DNA of 64,000 nucleotides from Plenodomus lindquistii (GCA_025504975.1 JANUWI010000022.1:186001-250000); one strand, 5' to 3'. Numbered from the stretch's first letter, positions 1 through 14,379 are shown. The notes: generated by a model from the letters alone, not told the origin. A program made the numbers and translations.

Positions 1-3000
1 TTAATTAATAAAAAATAAGTTAATTTAAATATATATACGTTTATTAAAGCTAGGCTATAGATAATTTATTACGTTTTTTATTTCTAAAAAAATTATAACT
101 AAAATTTAAAAGTTTACTACTAAGTTTAAATATAATCTAATTATAGTATATAATATTATATACTAGAGCATTTTAGAAATCTAGTAAAACCTTAAGTAAT
201 CTATACTACTATAGGTAGTCTAGAGTAAACACTTTAAAAAATATTAGTATTTTTTAAATAGTATAAATACTACTAAAAGATAAATAGAAGTATTTTTAGA
301 AAATAAAGTTTAAAGTTTAGAAACTTACTATAAACTTTAAAGTAGAGACTATAATTTACTTTTACAGCCTATTAGTTAGAACTTATATAATAAAAATATT
401 ACTAAAATTATTTTATAGTACTATAACTTTAAAGCTTTTACTTTTAGATCTGCTACGCTAAATAAAAAATAAAAGTACTTTTCTACTATATATTATTATA
501 TACAATTACATAGAAAGCTTTTTTAATTAGAATTAGCTAGTAAGTTACTTAATTACTTTAGAATAACTAGTAATATTTTTACTATTACGCTAGTAAAGGC
601 ACTATATAAGCTATTAAAAAATATAAAGTTATAAATATAAATAAAGTTTAAACTTACTAGTTTTTTAGACTCTATATCTATTAAAAGTAAGTTACTATTA
701 ATAAGTATAAGTTTTATAAATCTACGCTAGCTAGATAGTATTATTAAAAAAGCGCTATACTTTTAACTAATATTATCTAATAGATAGCTAAAAATTACTT
801 TAAAATACTCTATATAATTTATAGGTTTCTATATTCTAGTAAAAATATAGATTAGTATCTATTACTACTTTATATATTATTTAGAAATTTTATTTCTAGT
901 AGCGTTTAAATAGAAACTAAAGCGCTAGATACCTAGTAAAAATAAAAAAGCGCTACTATTAGCTTTCTAAATAAATCTCTATTTATATTTTAAAAAGTAT
1001 TTAGCTAAACAGCGTGTATATAAAAAAAAGTAGATATTTATAAAATATACTAACTTAGTATAGTATTAAAGTAAACTTTTACTATTATCTATTTATATTA
1101 TATAATCTATATAGAAAATACTTCTATTTAGCTTAATAAAAAAAAAGTTATTACTTTAAAAAAGTTTTTATAGCTAGTATTTAACTAAGCGCCTAAAAAG
1201 TACTAACTTTTTTTAAAAAAACTAGATAACTTTATATAACTAGGTAACTTTACTATTTTTTAATATTTATAGTATATAACTATAAGCGCTCTGTATATAA
1301 AGCTTCTTTCTAATCTATAATCTTTTTACTAACTATTTTAAAAAGTACTAGTATACTAGCTATATATATATATAGAGAATAAATTAAAAATAATTTATAA
1401 ATAAATTATAATATAGTTTTAATTTTATACTATATAGATAGCTCTAGTAAAAAAGTACTAGTAGCTTAGACTTATAAGCTTTTAATAGCTTAGAAAAAGT
1501 AGAAGTAGTAGGGCTATACTTATAGAAAACTAACTACTATAGTAGAGAGAAAGGTATACTCTAATTAATATCTAGAAAATATTATACTTTTAGTAGAAAT
1601 AATTTAAATTAAGCCTACTAATTTACTTATATAGGTTAATTTTATTATTACTTTTATAATTTAATAGTATTCTATTTATTAACTAATATTAAAGCTTATA
1701 GTATATATCTCTACTATATTATATTTCTATTATTTTATTATATACGTAGGTTACTATAGTATTCTATTTTAAAAGTATAGTTACTATTTAAAATTTAGTT
1801 ATAAGTTTTTAATTATAGTATTATTATAAGTAGTTTTAAATTACTCTAAATAGTTTATAATAGTTTTTTATATACTAAATAACCTAATTAATTAGCTAGT
1901 AGATATACTATAAGCATTTAATATATAAATATTATAATTTTATTATCTATTATACACGTATAGAGTAAAAAAAGTAATAGTAAATATTTAAACTTTCTAT
2001 AATTTATAGCTTGTATTTTAAACAGCTATACTAGTATACTACTAGCTTTTAATATCTAATATATCTACTATATACTATAGTCTAAGTAAATTAGTTAAAC
2101 GTAAATTAAATATAATAACTATAAGTTTATAACTATATCTATACCTATACTAGCTTTCTATTTATATAAAAAAAAAGCACGCTGCTAATAATTACTATAG
2201 AAAGGTTATTAGATACTAAATAGTAAACTATTTAAGTTTTAAACTAATTATAATATAGACATCTACTTTTATATATATTATAATAGTTACTATAATAGCT
2301 TTATATCTATAGATAATATAGAGCTATTTTAGTTACTATTTAGATTAAAAAGCTTTTATATATATAATATATAATGCTTTTTCTCTATATAAAGTAATTT
2401 TAACTCTATCTAGAATAAACTATACTTTTTTTTAGTATTTAATTTACTACTAATATATACTTAAAGCTATAAGTAGAAAAAACAAGTCTAATTTTATATA
2501 TAGGTAGTAATAAGCTAAGTATAATATAAACTAAAAATTATATAAAAAAAAATAACTATAATATTTTATATAAAAGTAAAAGAAATAAGATATATAAATA
2601 GATATTTAATACTTTATAGTGCTATTAAAGTCTAAACATATTTTTTACTTAAAATAGAGCTTAATAAAAGTAGTTTTAAAGGCTTATATATTATATATAG
2701 TACTAATATTTTAACTTTATAATATTAGCTTATATACTATTAACTTAGCTTTTTAGAGTAAAAAGTATATACTATATAAGTTAATTAATTAATATCTATC
2801 TACGCGTAATAGAATAACTACTATAATAGAATAATATTTTTTTTTATTTATCTAGAAAGTACTAATATAATTATATAAAAGTATATATATAGTATACTAG
2901 TAATATACTTTATTTTTTATTTATATATTTTTTATAAAATCTACTTTCTCTAATTTTCTACTACTAAAAAGTTTATTTAGATGCGTTTTTTTTACACTTT

Positions 3001-3683
3001 TACTTTTATAATAGATCTGTATAAGTAAAGTATATAGAAAAGGTACTATTAACTATTTTAAACTCTATTTACTAGCTAGTATTATTATAAAGTAGTTTAT
3101 ATAAACTTATTACCTAAGCTTTATTTTTAAAGTTTAAAATAATCTAAAAAAGTTATATAACTTATTATACTCTATAAAAAAGTAAAAATATAAACTTGTA
3201 GTAAAAAGGTTTAGCTATATAGTTAAACTATATAAAAGAAAGTTTAGTATAAAACTATAGCTAATATTATAAACTATTAACTAATTAAAAGATATAAAGC
3301 CTCTATTTAAGTATAAAGTAAAAAAATATAATATAACTTTATTTATTTTCTAAATAGTTAGTAGTAATTTATTAGCTTTAAATAGTAAAATAATATTAGT
3401 TTATTATATAGTACTTACGTAAACTAGACTTATAATAGTAAAAATAAATTAAATAGATTACTAGTATAAATCTAAAATAAAATTAGTATATAATAAACCT
3501 AGAAGTATTTCTATAGTATATATAAAATCTATAGTAATAAATAGATCTATAAAGAAAAATAGCTACTATTATAAATTAAACAGCCTAGTAGCACTAGTAT
3601 AGTATAAAGTTTTAAATACTAATTTAAATACTATAGAATTTTCTATAATATGTTTATATTATACTAGATATATAAAATTAATA
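1..3683. other. Unclassified RIP-degraded AT-rich DNA (left flank of P1)
   Basis: I recognise no gene, LTR, TIR or RNA here. The stretch is AT-rich with almost no CpA or TpG and many TAA/TAG codons in all frames, the same signature as in the identifiable transposons, so it is probably older repeat DNA. P1 is inserted at its right edge, so it was originally contiguous with the sequence starting at 5519. No reverse transcriptase YxDD box or transposase motif could be found by eye on either strand. A profile search after de-RIPing would be needed to classify it. Confidence 0.6.
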
Positions 3684-3752
3684 TAACGTATTTTACTAGT
3701 TAACTTAATAACCTAGTAAACCTAATAGTTTTCCTTAGTATTATAAATACTA
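3684..3752. repeat. P1 terminal inverted repeat, left
   Basis: It begins TAACGTATT at the TA target and ends with the box TAGTATTATAAATACTA. Its reverse complement matches 5450-5518. The middle carries repeated words of the CCTAATA/CCTAGTAAA type. The inner box contains a 6-bp palindrome AGTATT-ATA-AATACT. Confidence 0.85.
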
Positions 3753-3929
3753 AGTTTTTAATTATTATTATTATTACTATTAATATCTAACTCTACTACT
3801 ATAGAGCTTACATCTAATTTAGAAGTACTTTCTAAATCTTTTTAGCACGTATAAGCGTTATACCTAGTCCCTTTATAATTACTATAGCGTTAAATACCTA
3901 ATTAAATAGATATGTAACTACTACTACTA

Positions 3930-5390
3930 CGCGTATATTTTAATAGATTAGGTACTATAGTTAAAGTAGTAGTAGCTTATAATCTAGTACTATACTTAAA
4001 AGTACTTTTTTACTAGATTTTTTTTTTTTTATTATTTCTACTAATTGCTTTTTAACTTTATAGATGTAGGCTTAAAGAAAAGCGTTTTAGTATAGTATTA
4101 GTTTAGCTTTTTTTATAAACTATAAAAAGCTAGGTTATATAGTAATAAATAACTAAATAAAAGATTTATATATAAGCTTTAACTAAAACCTAAATTTATA
4201 AGTATTACTTAAAGTTTTAAATTACTATAGGTTTACTAGTAGAGAGAGTTTAAATAAAGTATATATTTAGAAATTAATATAATCTAGTACTATTTACGCG
4301 TTAGTTAGAACTAGCCCTAACACTTTAAAAGCTTTTTAATAGTTATTAACTATAAATATATTAAAAAACATGTTTTTAAAAGCTAGAAAAAAGCTTTTTT
4401 TATTAATATAAAAAACGCGTTAGCGTACTAAGTTTTATACGCGCTAGAAGTATTTATACTTTAATAGTAAAAAATATACTATATTAAATAGCTAAAAAAT
4501 ATAGAATAAATAAGTAGGTATATAAAGTATTAGAATTTTATTCTTTATATAGTAGTTTTTAAACTTTTAATTAAAATAGCTTTTATAGCTGTTTAAAATT
4601 AGTAACTAGTATACTTTTATCTTTCGCGCTTTTATATACGCGTTAAAGTGCTTTAACTACTCTAGTCTAAATATATTATTTATTAAGCTATTTTTAGAGA
4701 CTAATAGTTTCTAATTATAAAAAATACTAGCTTTTTTATACTATATAGAGATATATACACGTTTTTTATAAATAATAAAAAATAGAGTTATATTTTTTAA
4801 AGTATATATACTCTAGATAATAGTAACCTATTTATAATTACCTAGCTAAATAAAGTCTAGCTAATTATATTTTTTAGAGTTTATAATAACTTTTATAGAC
4901 CTAATTACGCCTATTTAGAAGCTAGTTTTATTAAAGTTATAGATATTATTATTCTAGATACTATACTTAGCTTTTATTTTATCTATAAGTTTAAACTACG
5001 CGCTAATAATCTCTAGATTTTTCTACTTTATTCTCTACCTATTTTTTATTTAGTTAAAAGCTATTTTAAGCTTATTTAAACGCGTTATAAAGCGCTTAGC
5101 CTAGTATTTACCTACTAGTATTCTATTATATACCTCTAGTATTTTATTAGCTATATTTTCTATTTTATATAGCTAGGGCGTAAACTTTTATAAATTAAAG
5201 TTAAAAATATATTAGATAATTATTTACTTTTTAGTAGTAGTAAGTTTCTAGATACTAGATTAAATTTAAAAACGTAGCAGGATTTCTCTAATCTATTTAA
5301 AAAGCTTATTATAACTAACGCTAAAAGTAGTAGCAGCGCGTTAGTAGCTTTAAAATTAGCTAGCTATAAAAGCTATATAGGCAAGTTTAA
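3930..5390 (-). pseudogene. P1 transposase remnant (CENP-B-like HTH plus DDE/DDD domain)
   Basis: Once encoded a pogo/Fot1-family transposase, the nuclear DNA-binding and strand-transfer enzyme of the element. On the minus strand the region around 4900-4980 reads as IYNF-N-K-TSF where the family has IYNFDETGF, so the first catalytic Asp is Asn and the next Glu is Lys. The Ala-rich N-terminal HTH segment lies near 5310-5345, and the C-terminal tail aligns with that of P2 (58380-58440). Very many TAA/TAG codons stand at Gln/Trp positions. Limits are projected from P2. No intact frame remains, and I saw no independent promoter. Confidence 0.75.
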
Positions 5391-5449
5391 ATTAACTTTT
5401 ATTCTAAATTAATATTATATTACGTTATAAAGGTATTTAATAGAAAGTA

Positions 5450-5518
5450 TAGTATTTATAATACTAAAGAAAACTATTAGGTTTACTAGGTTATTAGGTT
5501 AACTAGTAGAATATATTA
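5450..5518. repeat. P1 terminal inverted repeat, right
   Basis: Inverted partner of 3684-3752. Differences between the two include CC/CT and CG/TA changes typical of RIP. The outermost bases read TAATATATTCTAC on the reverse strand, compared with TAACGTATTTTAC at the left end. Confidence 0.85.
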
Positions 5519-8500
5519 TAGAATATATATTTTAGCTTTTATTTTTAGTAGTTATTTAATTTACTACTTTTTTTTAATTTCTAGTACAAGTTTATATTTT
5601 AGATCTACTTTTTGTTTTTACTAAATACTACTAATTTAGCTTAATTATATAGTTATAGATACTAATTATAAAGCTATATAGTTATAATATAATACTAGCT
5701 ATACTTTTTACTAAATAAAATCTATATTTAAAGTAATTTCTAAGCCTAGAATATATTATCTATAGAAAAGAAGAATAGGTCTATACATAGCTAGTTCTAG
5801 TATAATTTAAAGTTATTAGTAAAAATTAAAGTAATTTCTAAGCTAAATATATATACAGTAATAATATCTATACTAATAGTAAATATAAAAGAAAGTATAT
5901 TAAATACTAGGCGCTTTACTAAAGTAGAAATTAGTTTTATAAAATAATAGTTATAATTAGAGAAAGCTATAAAAATATTTTAATAGAAGCTTTTAAATAG
6001 ATAATAGTAGTCTATTATTATTCTAGAGAGTATAACTTGCTATTAAAGCTTAATATAGTATTTATATATCTAGGTAAATAATAAGTATATTATCTATATT
6101 AACACTTTATATACTTATATCTATAGTTTATAAATAGAATGTAATAAAGTGCTTTTTTTACCTTTCTAAAGTAAAATCTATAAATAGTTTTATCTAAGTT
6201 TAAAATACTTATTTTAGAGGGGTCTAATTAAATAATAGGCTCTAAGCGTTTATATATATTAGAAAAAACTCTAAACTTATTCTAAAAGCTTTTAAAATAT
6301 TAAACTAGAATTTATAGACCTAATAATAAACTTAATACGTAAGCTTTAAATATTCTAGCTAGAGATAAAAAGAGTATATAGTATACTTATTTATAGATAT
6401 ATAAAATAAAAATAAACTAGATATAAATCTAAAGTATAAAAATATAGTTAAATATAAAGTAGAATAAATTAAAAGTACTCTAAAACTATACTTATATAAA
6501 AGAATAAAAAACTTATAGAATATATTATTTTTTAAGGAAAATACTTTTTAGCTACCTCTAGAAAAGTATTTTTATTTATATAGAAAGCTAACTAAAACTT
6601 TTTATAGCTAATATTCTAGAGTAATTCTACTCTAGATACCTAGTTTTTTATATATAACATTATAGCGTTTTACTAAAAAGTATTATTATTAATAAAAAGT
6701 TAGTTATAAGCTATTAACTAAACATTTATTATAGATAGTTTTAAACTACTATAGATTATTTTTACTAGCGCCTAAATAATACTAGGCTATTATTTAAGCT
6801 TAAATCTAAATACTCTATTATTTATAGTTAATAGTAGTAATTATTATTTACTTTTATTTATTTAGTAGTATAGCTACTATATATATTACATCCTCTAACT
6901 ACTATTATATAAATAATAACTTAATAAAGTAGCTAGTAGAAATTATCTAAATATTCTGTACTCTAGAAATATAGGCTTATTATTTTTAATATATATTTAT
7001 AATAAAAAAAGTATTAGTAACTAAGTAGGCTTTATATATACTATAATCTATATTATAAATAGCTATAAACTATTAGCTTTTAATATTTTAAAATTTAACT
7101 ATGTTCTACTTTCTAAAAGCGCTATTTAAATATATATTAAGTATAATAGATGTAACTTTTTAGCTATAGCTATAGCTATACTAGCTAATTATTCTATTAG
7201 AAATAAATGCGCTGTTAGTAATAACTATAGTAAATAAAAAAAATTATATTTTTTAATTATATACTAGTTTTTTTTCTACTAGATCTATACAATTAGTAAA
7301 GTTTTATAAAATCTCTAATAAATACCTTTTATTTTTTTAATAAGTATAGTAGTCTTAGGCCTATTCTATACATAAAAAACTAGATAGACTTTTAACTCTA
7401 AAATAGTCTATTTTATAAATAGAAAGTAAAAGAATAGATTTATAAGAAAAAAGTAATAAAATAGATATAAACTAATAAAACTATTATAGATATAGAATAA
7501 AAGTTATATAGCGTATATAAATATATACAAATAATAGAAATCTATACTCTAATAAAAAACTTTATTTCTATTAATTTTAAAAATTATTTTAATATAAGTT
7601 ATATCTATTAATAATACTATAAAAACTTAGTTATAATTATATTATATAGAGGTTAATAGATTATAGAGTATTCTATAGTAATAAGTTTATAAAGTTAAAG
7701 TAGTAGTAGTAGTTAGAATAGCTAGTTATATAAAGCTAATAAATTAAATCTAGAACTTTATAAATTTTTTTCTATAGTTTACGCTCTAGAATTTTTAGAT
7801 AATATAGTTTTAACTAGCATCTAGGCTTTAACTATTTAAGCGTATTTACTAGTAAAGCTTCTATATTTAGATTATCTAGAAAGTATAAAATTCTAAAATA
7901 CTAAGTTTAATTATATAACTAAAATATTAATTAGTGTTTTTTTTTATAATTATTAGATATTTTTTACTACACAGCTGCTATAATTGTAAAAAGAAAATTA
8001 AACTTCTTTTAGATTACTAAAGCTAGTAATAAAAAAAAGAATCTATACTAATCTATAGTAAAAAATAAAAAGTTAATACTAATAACATACCTACAGCGCT
8101 TAAAAAGTTTAAATAGAACTAGAAAAAACATAGTAAAATCTAGGCTGTATATAAATACGCTAATAATTATTATAGGCTATATAAAATAGTTTATAGTTAT
8201 AGTAATTAAAAGTAAACTTACTTCTACTAGAGTAAAAATATAGCCTATTATAATAAAGTAAACTACTACTCTATTAATTTATTATTATCTATATTAATTA
8301 GTTTTAGTTTTTATAGTTAATCTAGATACTTACTATTTATATATTAAATACTAAGTCTATTTAATACTATAGAAAAAGGTAAAGTAGTGTAGCTATATAA
8401 TAAAAGTAATACTAAACTATTACTAAATTACGTATACCTCTAAAAAAATACTAGATATTATTTAAAAGAATAGTATAGAGATAAAAAGTTCTATAGTATT

Positions 8501-10035
8501 TTTTATATAATAATTATACTAAATTTATAAAAGAAATTTAATATACTAGTATACTATAAATAGAGTTCTAAATACTTCTAGAAGTAGTAAATTCTAAAAC
8601 GCTATAATAATAAAGCTATTTTAGTAAATAGTTTTAAAATTTATAGCTTATATATAGTAATCTAGATATAAATAGATATAATATTCCTTTAATATATATA
8701 TATTAGCTTAGTACTCTAAATATAACTAGCTAGTATTATACTAGTATTTACTAGTAGATTACTATATTTACTTTTACTACTAATTTTTAATACTTACTAC
8801 TTTTAACTTTAATATAGGTACGTAAAACCTATAACTCTATAACTTTATATAATAGTATAAACTAAATAGTATATATAATAATATTTTTTTATACTATACT
8901 ACTTTTATTAATACTTATATTTACTAAAAAAGCTTTTTACTTTTTATAAAAGTTATAATTACTTTATTATTATATATTAAGAAGTTACTAGTTATCTAAC
9001 TAGTATAGTAGTACTTTTAACTCTAAAAAGCCTAGTTTTATTATATAGCTAGAGACACTTTACTAGATATAATATATACTATTAATAATTTTATATATCT
9101 AGCTCTATTAAAAAGCTTTTTATATATATATATAAAACGCATAATATACGTTATACTAACCTTTTTATTAATAACTTTAGTAAACTACTACTAGTAATAG
9201 ATAGTAAAGTCTAATACGTATTTAAAAACCTATTAAAAGATAATTATATATATTAAAAGTCTATATATTATTAAAATATAAACTACTATATATAAACATC
9301 TATAATAATAATATAACTTTTAATAATAGTAAAAATCTATTATTTAAAGCTAATAAACTTACTACTAGATAATTTATAGAATAATAACTATTATAATACG
9401 CGTACTTTATATTTTTTATTTAGTATACTTTTTAGTTTTAATCTAGCTAATACTATAAAAATTATTACTATTATTTTTAATACCTTTACACTTTTACTAC
9501 TACTATTTATACTATCTATTATTTTTATAAAAAGTTTAGAAGTTATAGATCTATATTATATATTAGCAAGTAAATCTAGTGTTATAGTAGTATATATATA
9601 TATTAGTTTTATAAACTAGTACTAGTATTAGCTAGTAAACTACTAGGTAGCTTTTTTATTACTAAATAACCTATATATAGCTAATATAGAATGTATAGAA
9701 TAGGCGCTATATATTTTACTATAGTTTAAAAGCCTAATAAAAGTACTATTACTAGAGTTTACTATCTATATAAAAGTCTATTTTAGAGCTAACTTTAGGT
9801 ATAGATGTAGATAGGTATTATTATCTAGAATAATTTTCTTTTTACTTCTATATAGTACTTTTTTATACTTCTATACTTTTTTTTAGGCTACTAGATATTT
9901 ACTCTATAGTGCCTATAACCTCTTTTTACTATTAGTAAACTTTTAGACTAATTACTTTATCTATATATTCTAGAAAATAATATATACTCTAATTAGCTAG
10001 AAGTAGAATTTAATTATAGCTACTATAATAGTAAT
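5519..10035. other. Unclassified RIP-degraded AT-rich DNA (right flank of P1, left flank of copia IV)
   Basis: No LTR, TIR, RNA gene or protein motif could be recognised on either strand. It continues the 1-3683 sequence across the P1 insertion and the 15235 sequence across the copia IV insertion. Composition and stop density match the degraded transposons. Some frames between about 8800 and 9960 on the plus strand have fewer stops than their surroundings, but without a recognisable motif that is weak evidence, because RIP also removes every TGA. Confidence 0.55.
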
Positions 10036-10040
10036 ATTAG

Positions 10041-10227
10041 TGTTAGATTAATAGAGTTATTCTAGAGCTAGTAAATAAACAGGGTATAGAGTACGCTAGC
10101 GTACTTTATAGCTAATATAATAAAACTAGCCTTCTAAGTAATATTTAGAGAAGATATAATTAATAATTTTAACTATTATTAAATTTATTAATATTTATGC
10201 ACTTTTAATAGTACTATATATTTAATA
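10041..10227 (+). repeat. Copia IV 5' LTR
   Basis: Starts TGTTAGATTAATAG and ends AATA (ancestrally AACA). It aligns over its whole length with 15043-15229. The end was placed so that both LTRs are 187 bp and the flanks form the attag duplication; the four bases ATTA that follow are shared by chance with the 3' flank. It contains a short palindrome gtacgctagcgtac. Confidence 0.85.
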
Positions 10228-10429
10228 ATTAAAAGTTTTACTACTAACTACTACTTAGGCTACTCTAACACGTCTATCTAATATAATAATAATATGTAAT
10301 CTAATAGTTACTCTATAGAATTATATAGACTATATAATATAAATAACGCAGTTTAAAATACGCTATATTATATATAATATCTAGAATAAAATTAATTCTA
10401 AATTTACTACCTAGCTAATAGTTAAACTA

Positions 10430-11500
10430 GTAGTAGAAAAAGCTCTAGTAATTACTAATTACGCGCTAGCTAATATAAGTAATATAAGTTTAAAAAGAAT
10501 TACTAATCTCTCTACAGCAGGCTAGAAGGCTTTCTAGAATAACTTTAAATATTATAAAATCCTTTTTAAACAATATAAAAATAACTAATATAACTATAAA
10601 AAAAAGTAATCTAGCTTTTAGTATATTATAGTATTTATCTAATTAATAGTAATACTATATCTGCTCTAAACCTATTACCTACCTAACTAATCCCTCTAAA
10701 AATAGCTTATAAGCTTTAAAGTAATAATTAGAATTAATAAATAATTTAAATAAAAGTAAGCCTATAAATAATACCTTTAGGTATTAAAGCTAATAAAAAC
10801 CTTTATATACTAGAATAGCTAGCTTATAGAATATAACTAAGCTATAACTAAAGTAGAGGTATATAACGTACTAGAAGTACTATAGATTAATATAGTAATA
10901 AAAGATTTCTTTATATTAGTTAATAAAGTAGTAAATATGTAGGTAACTACTTTCTAGAACTCTAGATAATACTAATTTAGAATAAACTATAAAAAGATAA
11001 TAAAACGCTATTAGAAGTACATAATAAATAACTATCCTCTAAAAATATAATAAAGTAAAGTAAGTTTTATTATAGTTTATAATAAAGCTTTATATAACAC
11101 TACTAAAAGTAAAGCCTATTAGAATAGTATAAAAAACGCCTTTACTATAAATAGCGCGCTATTTTACTAGGGAAAACGCTATAATTAACACAGCAACAAT
11201 TAAAAGTAATAAGCTAAAAAACCTCTAGAAAGCTTATACTTCTCTATAAAATGCTTAGTATATAGATAATACTATACTTTAAAAAACTACTACTACTTAT
11301 ATAAAAAGAAAGCACCTAGCTAGTAGAAACTAAACAAGTCTATAAAAAAGCTTATTAAATTTAAAAAAAAATAAAATCTAGAACTATAAAGGCTAATCTG
11401 CTTATAGAGCTAACTCTATATAAAAATACTAACTATTAAGTAGTTCTATACTCTAACTCTAGAAATAGAATAACTATATAGTTATTAAATTATATAAGTT
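10430..11500 (+). pseudogene. Copia IV gag remnant with zinc knuckle
   Basis: Ancestral capsid/nucleocapsid gene. The clearest landmark is a degraded CCHC-type knuckle at about 11252-11291, reading C-L-V-Y-x-x-x-Y-T-L-K-N-Y, where Tyr stands for Cys (TGT or TGC to TAT or TAC) at two positions and probably for His at one. This Cys-to-Tyr change is what RIP produces. The sequence upstream to about 10430 has low stop density in the same general frame but no motif I can name. Limits are approximate. A protease is expected just downstream (about 11500-11700), but I could not place its Asp motif. Confidence 0.5.
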
Positions 11501-11949
11501 AGAGGTTCTAAGAATTAGTTTCTAGTAATATTTAATATAGAGATAGGTTTTACTACTATAATAAGTAATTATCTACTTTAAAATTTATACATTCTAAATT
11601 TAGGTATAATATGCTATATTATAAACAATTTCTAATATATATATAACTATTATAGATCTAAATCTTTAGACTATATATAGGCTAGTAATATATAAATCTA
11701 GATTAAAAAGTATAGCTCTATCTAGCTACCTTTTAAGTATAATTAGTAAATAATAATAATAACGCTTTATAATGTAGCTATTTATTCTAACTTCCTCTAT
11801 AATTTTATATTCTTCTAATTACTCTAATAATAAAGAATATAGTAGAATACTAGAACTAATCTAATAACGCTATAAGTGTTAGATAGTATAATTATTAGAA
11901 GCCTATAGAAGCTATATAGCTAATAGATAATTAAGTACTATATATTAGT

Positions 11950-12780
11950 ACCTATAGTTTACTATACACATAAAGTAATATTATATATACTAAAATAAGC
12001 TTAGATAGCCCTAGCACTTATATAGTATAAAAGATTTAGATATTCTAGTCTAGTAACTATAGAGTACTTTATATAGTAAACTAAAAAAGTATAAGTAAAA
12101 AGTATTACTATAGTAGAGTATAACTTTTATAGATAAGCTAAAGCCTAGTATTAAATTAGACAGGCTCTATAAAATATAGATTATAAAAGACTAGAAAAGA
12201 GACTAGCTATTAATTTCTATTTATATAAATACTAAAGTATTACTAAAGAAAAAAGCTAGATACTTATTACTAATAGATATTTAGAAATATAATAGAACTA
12301 CTACTTTACTAATAATAGAACTATAAAGTCTATTATTAAAGCATTTTTAAATTTTATTCTATTTTTTAAAAACTATTTTAATATTACTATAAAGATTATT
12401 AAAGCAGATAATAAAATTATAATAGTTAAATAAAAGGTATAGCGCTATCTTTTATTATAAAGTATTATTATTAAGCTTTTAGCTCTAGATATATAAGTAT
12501 AGAATAGAGGCACTAAACGCTTAGAGAGTATAAATAAAAAAAAAGCGCGTGTAATATAACTTAACACTAATTTTTTATAGAAGCTGTAGCTAGAAATAAT
12601 GTAAGCTACTATCTACTTATATAACTAATTACCTAACTACGTAAATAACTAGAAAACTCTATATAAAATCTTTTTTATTTACGTAGCCTTTAGTAATAGT
12701 ATAGTTATATTAATATAAAAACTAAACTTTATTTACTTTAGAGTATATAGCTATAAAGCGTTTACTATAACTAATAATAT
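11950..12780 (+). pseudogene. Copia IV integrase remnant
   Basis: Ancestral copia integrase, which inserts the cDNA into the genome. Near 12100-12170 is a segment fitting the C-x2-C...LAKA region of the HHCC zinc-binding domain. At 12270-12330 comes the core start (YLLLITDIYSR-like, ITD retained). At 12395-12425 the second catalytic region reads IKADNK. At 12485-12550 is a block resembling P-x-x-Q-x-QN-x-G-x-x-R-x-E that precedes the third acidic residue. Stops are frequent TAA/TAG. The integrase-before-RT order is what identifies copia. Confidence 0.75.
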
Positions 12781-13499
12781 ATATTATAGAAAAGAACGCT
12801 TATAACGCTTTAATTTAAAAGCCTAGGTAAAATATCTAGTAGAATATTAATCTACTAATATTTATAGGATATAGATTCTATCTCTAGCTAAAGTTATTAG
12901 TACTAAAAACATTACCTTTAATAAATAAATAACTTTTAATAGAAAAGTAGAAGATTTAATAGACAATTTTATATATAGTATACTAAAAGAAATTGCTATA
13001 TTTATAAATACTATAGAGCTCCTTTTACTAGTATATAAACTAGAAACTAAATCCTTTTATAAAAATAATACTTTTAAAAAGGCTTTAGAGCTATATTCTA
13101 AAGCAGATCTGCTAGAATACTATAATAGTAGAAAGATTAGAGATTATTACCTATCTCTACTACTAACGCTGCTACTAGCAGCTTTTTTTATATAATTTAT
13201 AGTAGAGATACATTTTAAAAAACAATTAATATTATTCTATATAATTCTATAAATAGTAGCGTTTACTATAGAAACCTAAGCAGGCAACGTAGAAATAACT
13301 AAAAAAAAAACTATTAATAAAGCCTAATTAAAAAGGATGCTTACTACTAGCTTAAAACTCTATTATAGCTAGCTTCCGCCTCTTTCTACGTATAAAAGCA
13401 AGCTTAAAGATTATCTACTAGGCGCTAAGTTTAAATAAGCTAAATTTAACTATTTTTTAAGCTATACTTAGATAGGTTTATAGACTAAAGTTCTAATTA

Positions 13500-14030
13500 G
13501 AATAGCTAAGTTAATAGAATAATAGATTTTTAACTATATATAGGTTTATATATATAAGCTAGATAAAAACTATAACCTTTTGAAATATAAAGCGCAACTA
13601 GTAGTCTAAAAAGATTAATAGAAAAATATTACTTTTTAAAATACCTACGCAGCTATACTAGCTAGCTATTTATTTAGAATATTAATAGTAATTATAGCCT
13701 AGTATAAACTAGAGCTTAAGTAATTTAATATTATAAACGCGTTTATATATATAGTAATAGACTAAGTTATCTATATACGTATACTAAAAGGCTATTAGAA
13801 AGCTAGTATAATTCTATAAGTTAATAAAGTATTATATAGCTTTAGAATTTTACTACTACTCTAGTAGAAGGAGTTTATAGTAACTCTATAAAGGCTTAGC
13901 TTTAAAGCTATACTATATAAACTATACTGCCTTATTAAAAGTAGTATTATTATTTTTTTTTATATTAATAATATTATTATAGCTTATTTAATAAAGTAGA
14001 ATTAGTAGGCTACTAAAGTAATAGAGTAGC
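13500..14030 (+). pseudogene. Copia IV reverse transcriptase remnant
   Basis: Ancestral Ty1/copia RT (RVT_2 type). In order, the conserved blocks read KLDKNY-x-LLKYKA-x-LVV (about 13558-13605), a TYAATLAS-like block (about 13640), F-x-x-INAFVY (about 13720-13750, family form DVVNAFVH), an IPKGYQKAGTI-like block (about 13780-13810), a KALYSFRISPLL-like block (about 13830-13860) and the catalytic box Y-I-N-N-I-I-I-A-Y (about 13960-13990). Both Asp of the YVDD box are now Asn. The run of family blocks in order makes the call secure despite the stops. Confidence 0.88.
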
Positions 14031-14379
14031 TAAAAAAGTAGTATATAATTACTAGAGAATATAACTTATAATAGTTTTTTAGAATAGAGATAATCTATAA
14101 CTAAGCCTTGCGCTAGATCTAACTTTTCTAGGCCTTCTACTATAATAAAATTAGTTAACTAATTAATAATTAAAGAGTAGTATATAATACTCTAATAGCA
14201 GCTATTAAGCTATTACTAAGTAATAGACTAGCAAGCTATATAGACATTAATAAATATTAATAAAAAATTAGATTACTTTTTTTTACTATAGTTACTACGT
14301 AACTAAATATTTTATTTACTATATTATAACTAGTAAAGTATTTTACTAATTCTAGCTATAAATATTATAAAGCTATAAA

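Larger units (their letters stand above)
3684..5518 (-). mobile_element. P1: pogo/Fot1-type DNA transposon, RIP-inactivated
   Basis: A 1835-bp element on the minus strand, bounded by 69-bp TIRs (3684-3752 and 5450-5518) that match apart from a few differences, mostly C/T or G/A transitions. Both ends lie at a TA dinucleotide, the target of Tc1/mariner/pogo elements. The interior is the reverse complement of P2 (56856-58705), with matching blocks near the transposase C-terminus (about 3755-4010) and the N-terminal Ala-rich helix region (about 5310-5345). Size and content fit the Fot1/pogo branch. Family membership is a sequence observation; placement in the Fot1 branch is inference from motifs. 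Confidence 0.85.

Noticed and set aside
3757..3780. ATT microsatellite as an independent feature
   Set aside because: It lies just inside the P1 TIR and has a counterpart at the same place in P2 (58610-58630), so it belongs to the transposon.
10228..10240. Extension of the copia IV LTR by four bases (ATTA)
   Set aside because: Those bases also match in the right flank, but placing the LTR end at AATA gives a perfect attag target duplication and equal 187-bp LTRs, so the extra match is taken as chance.
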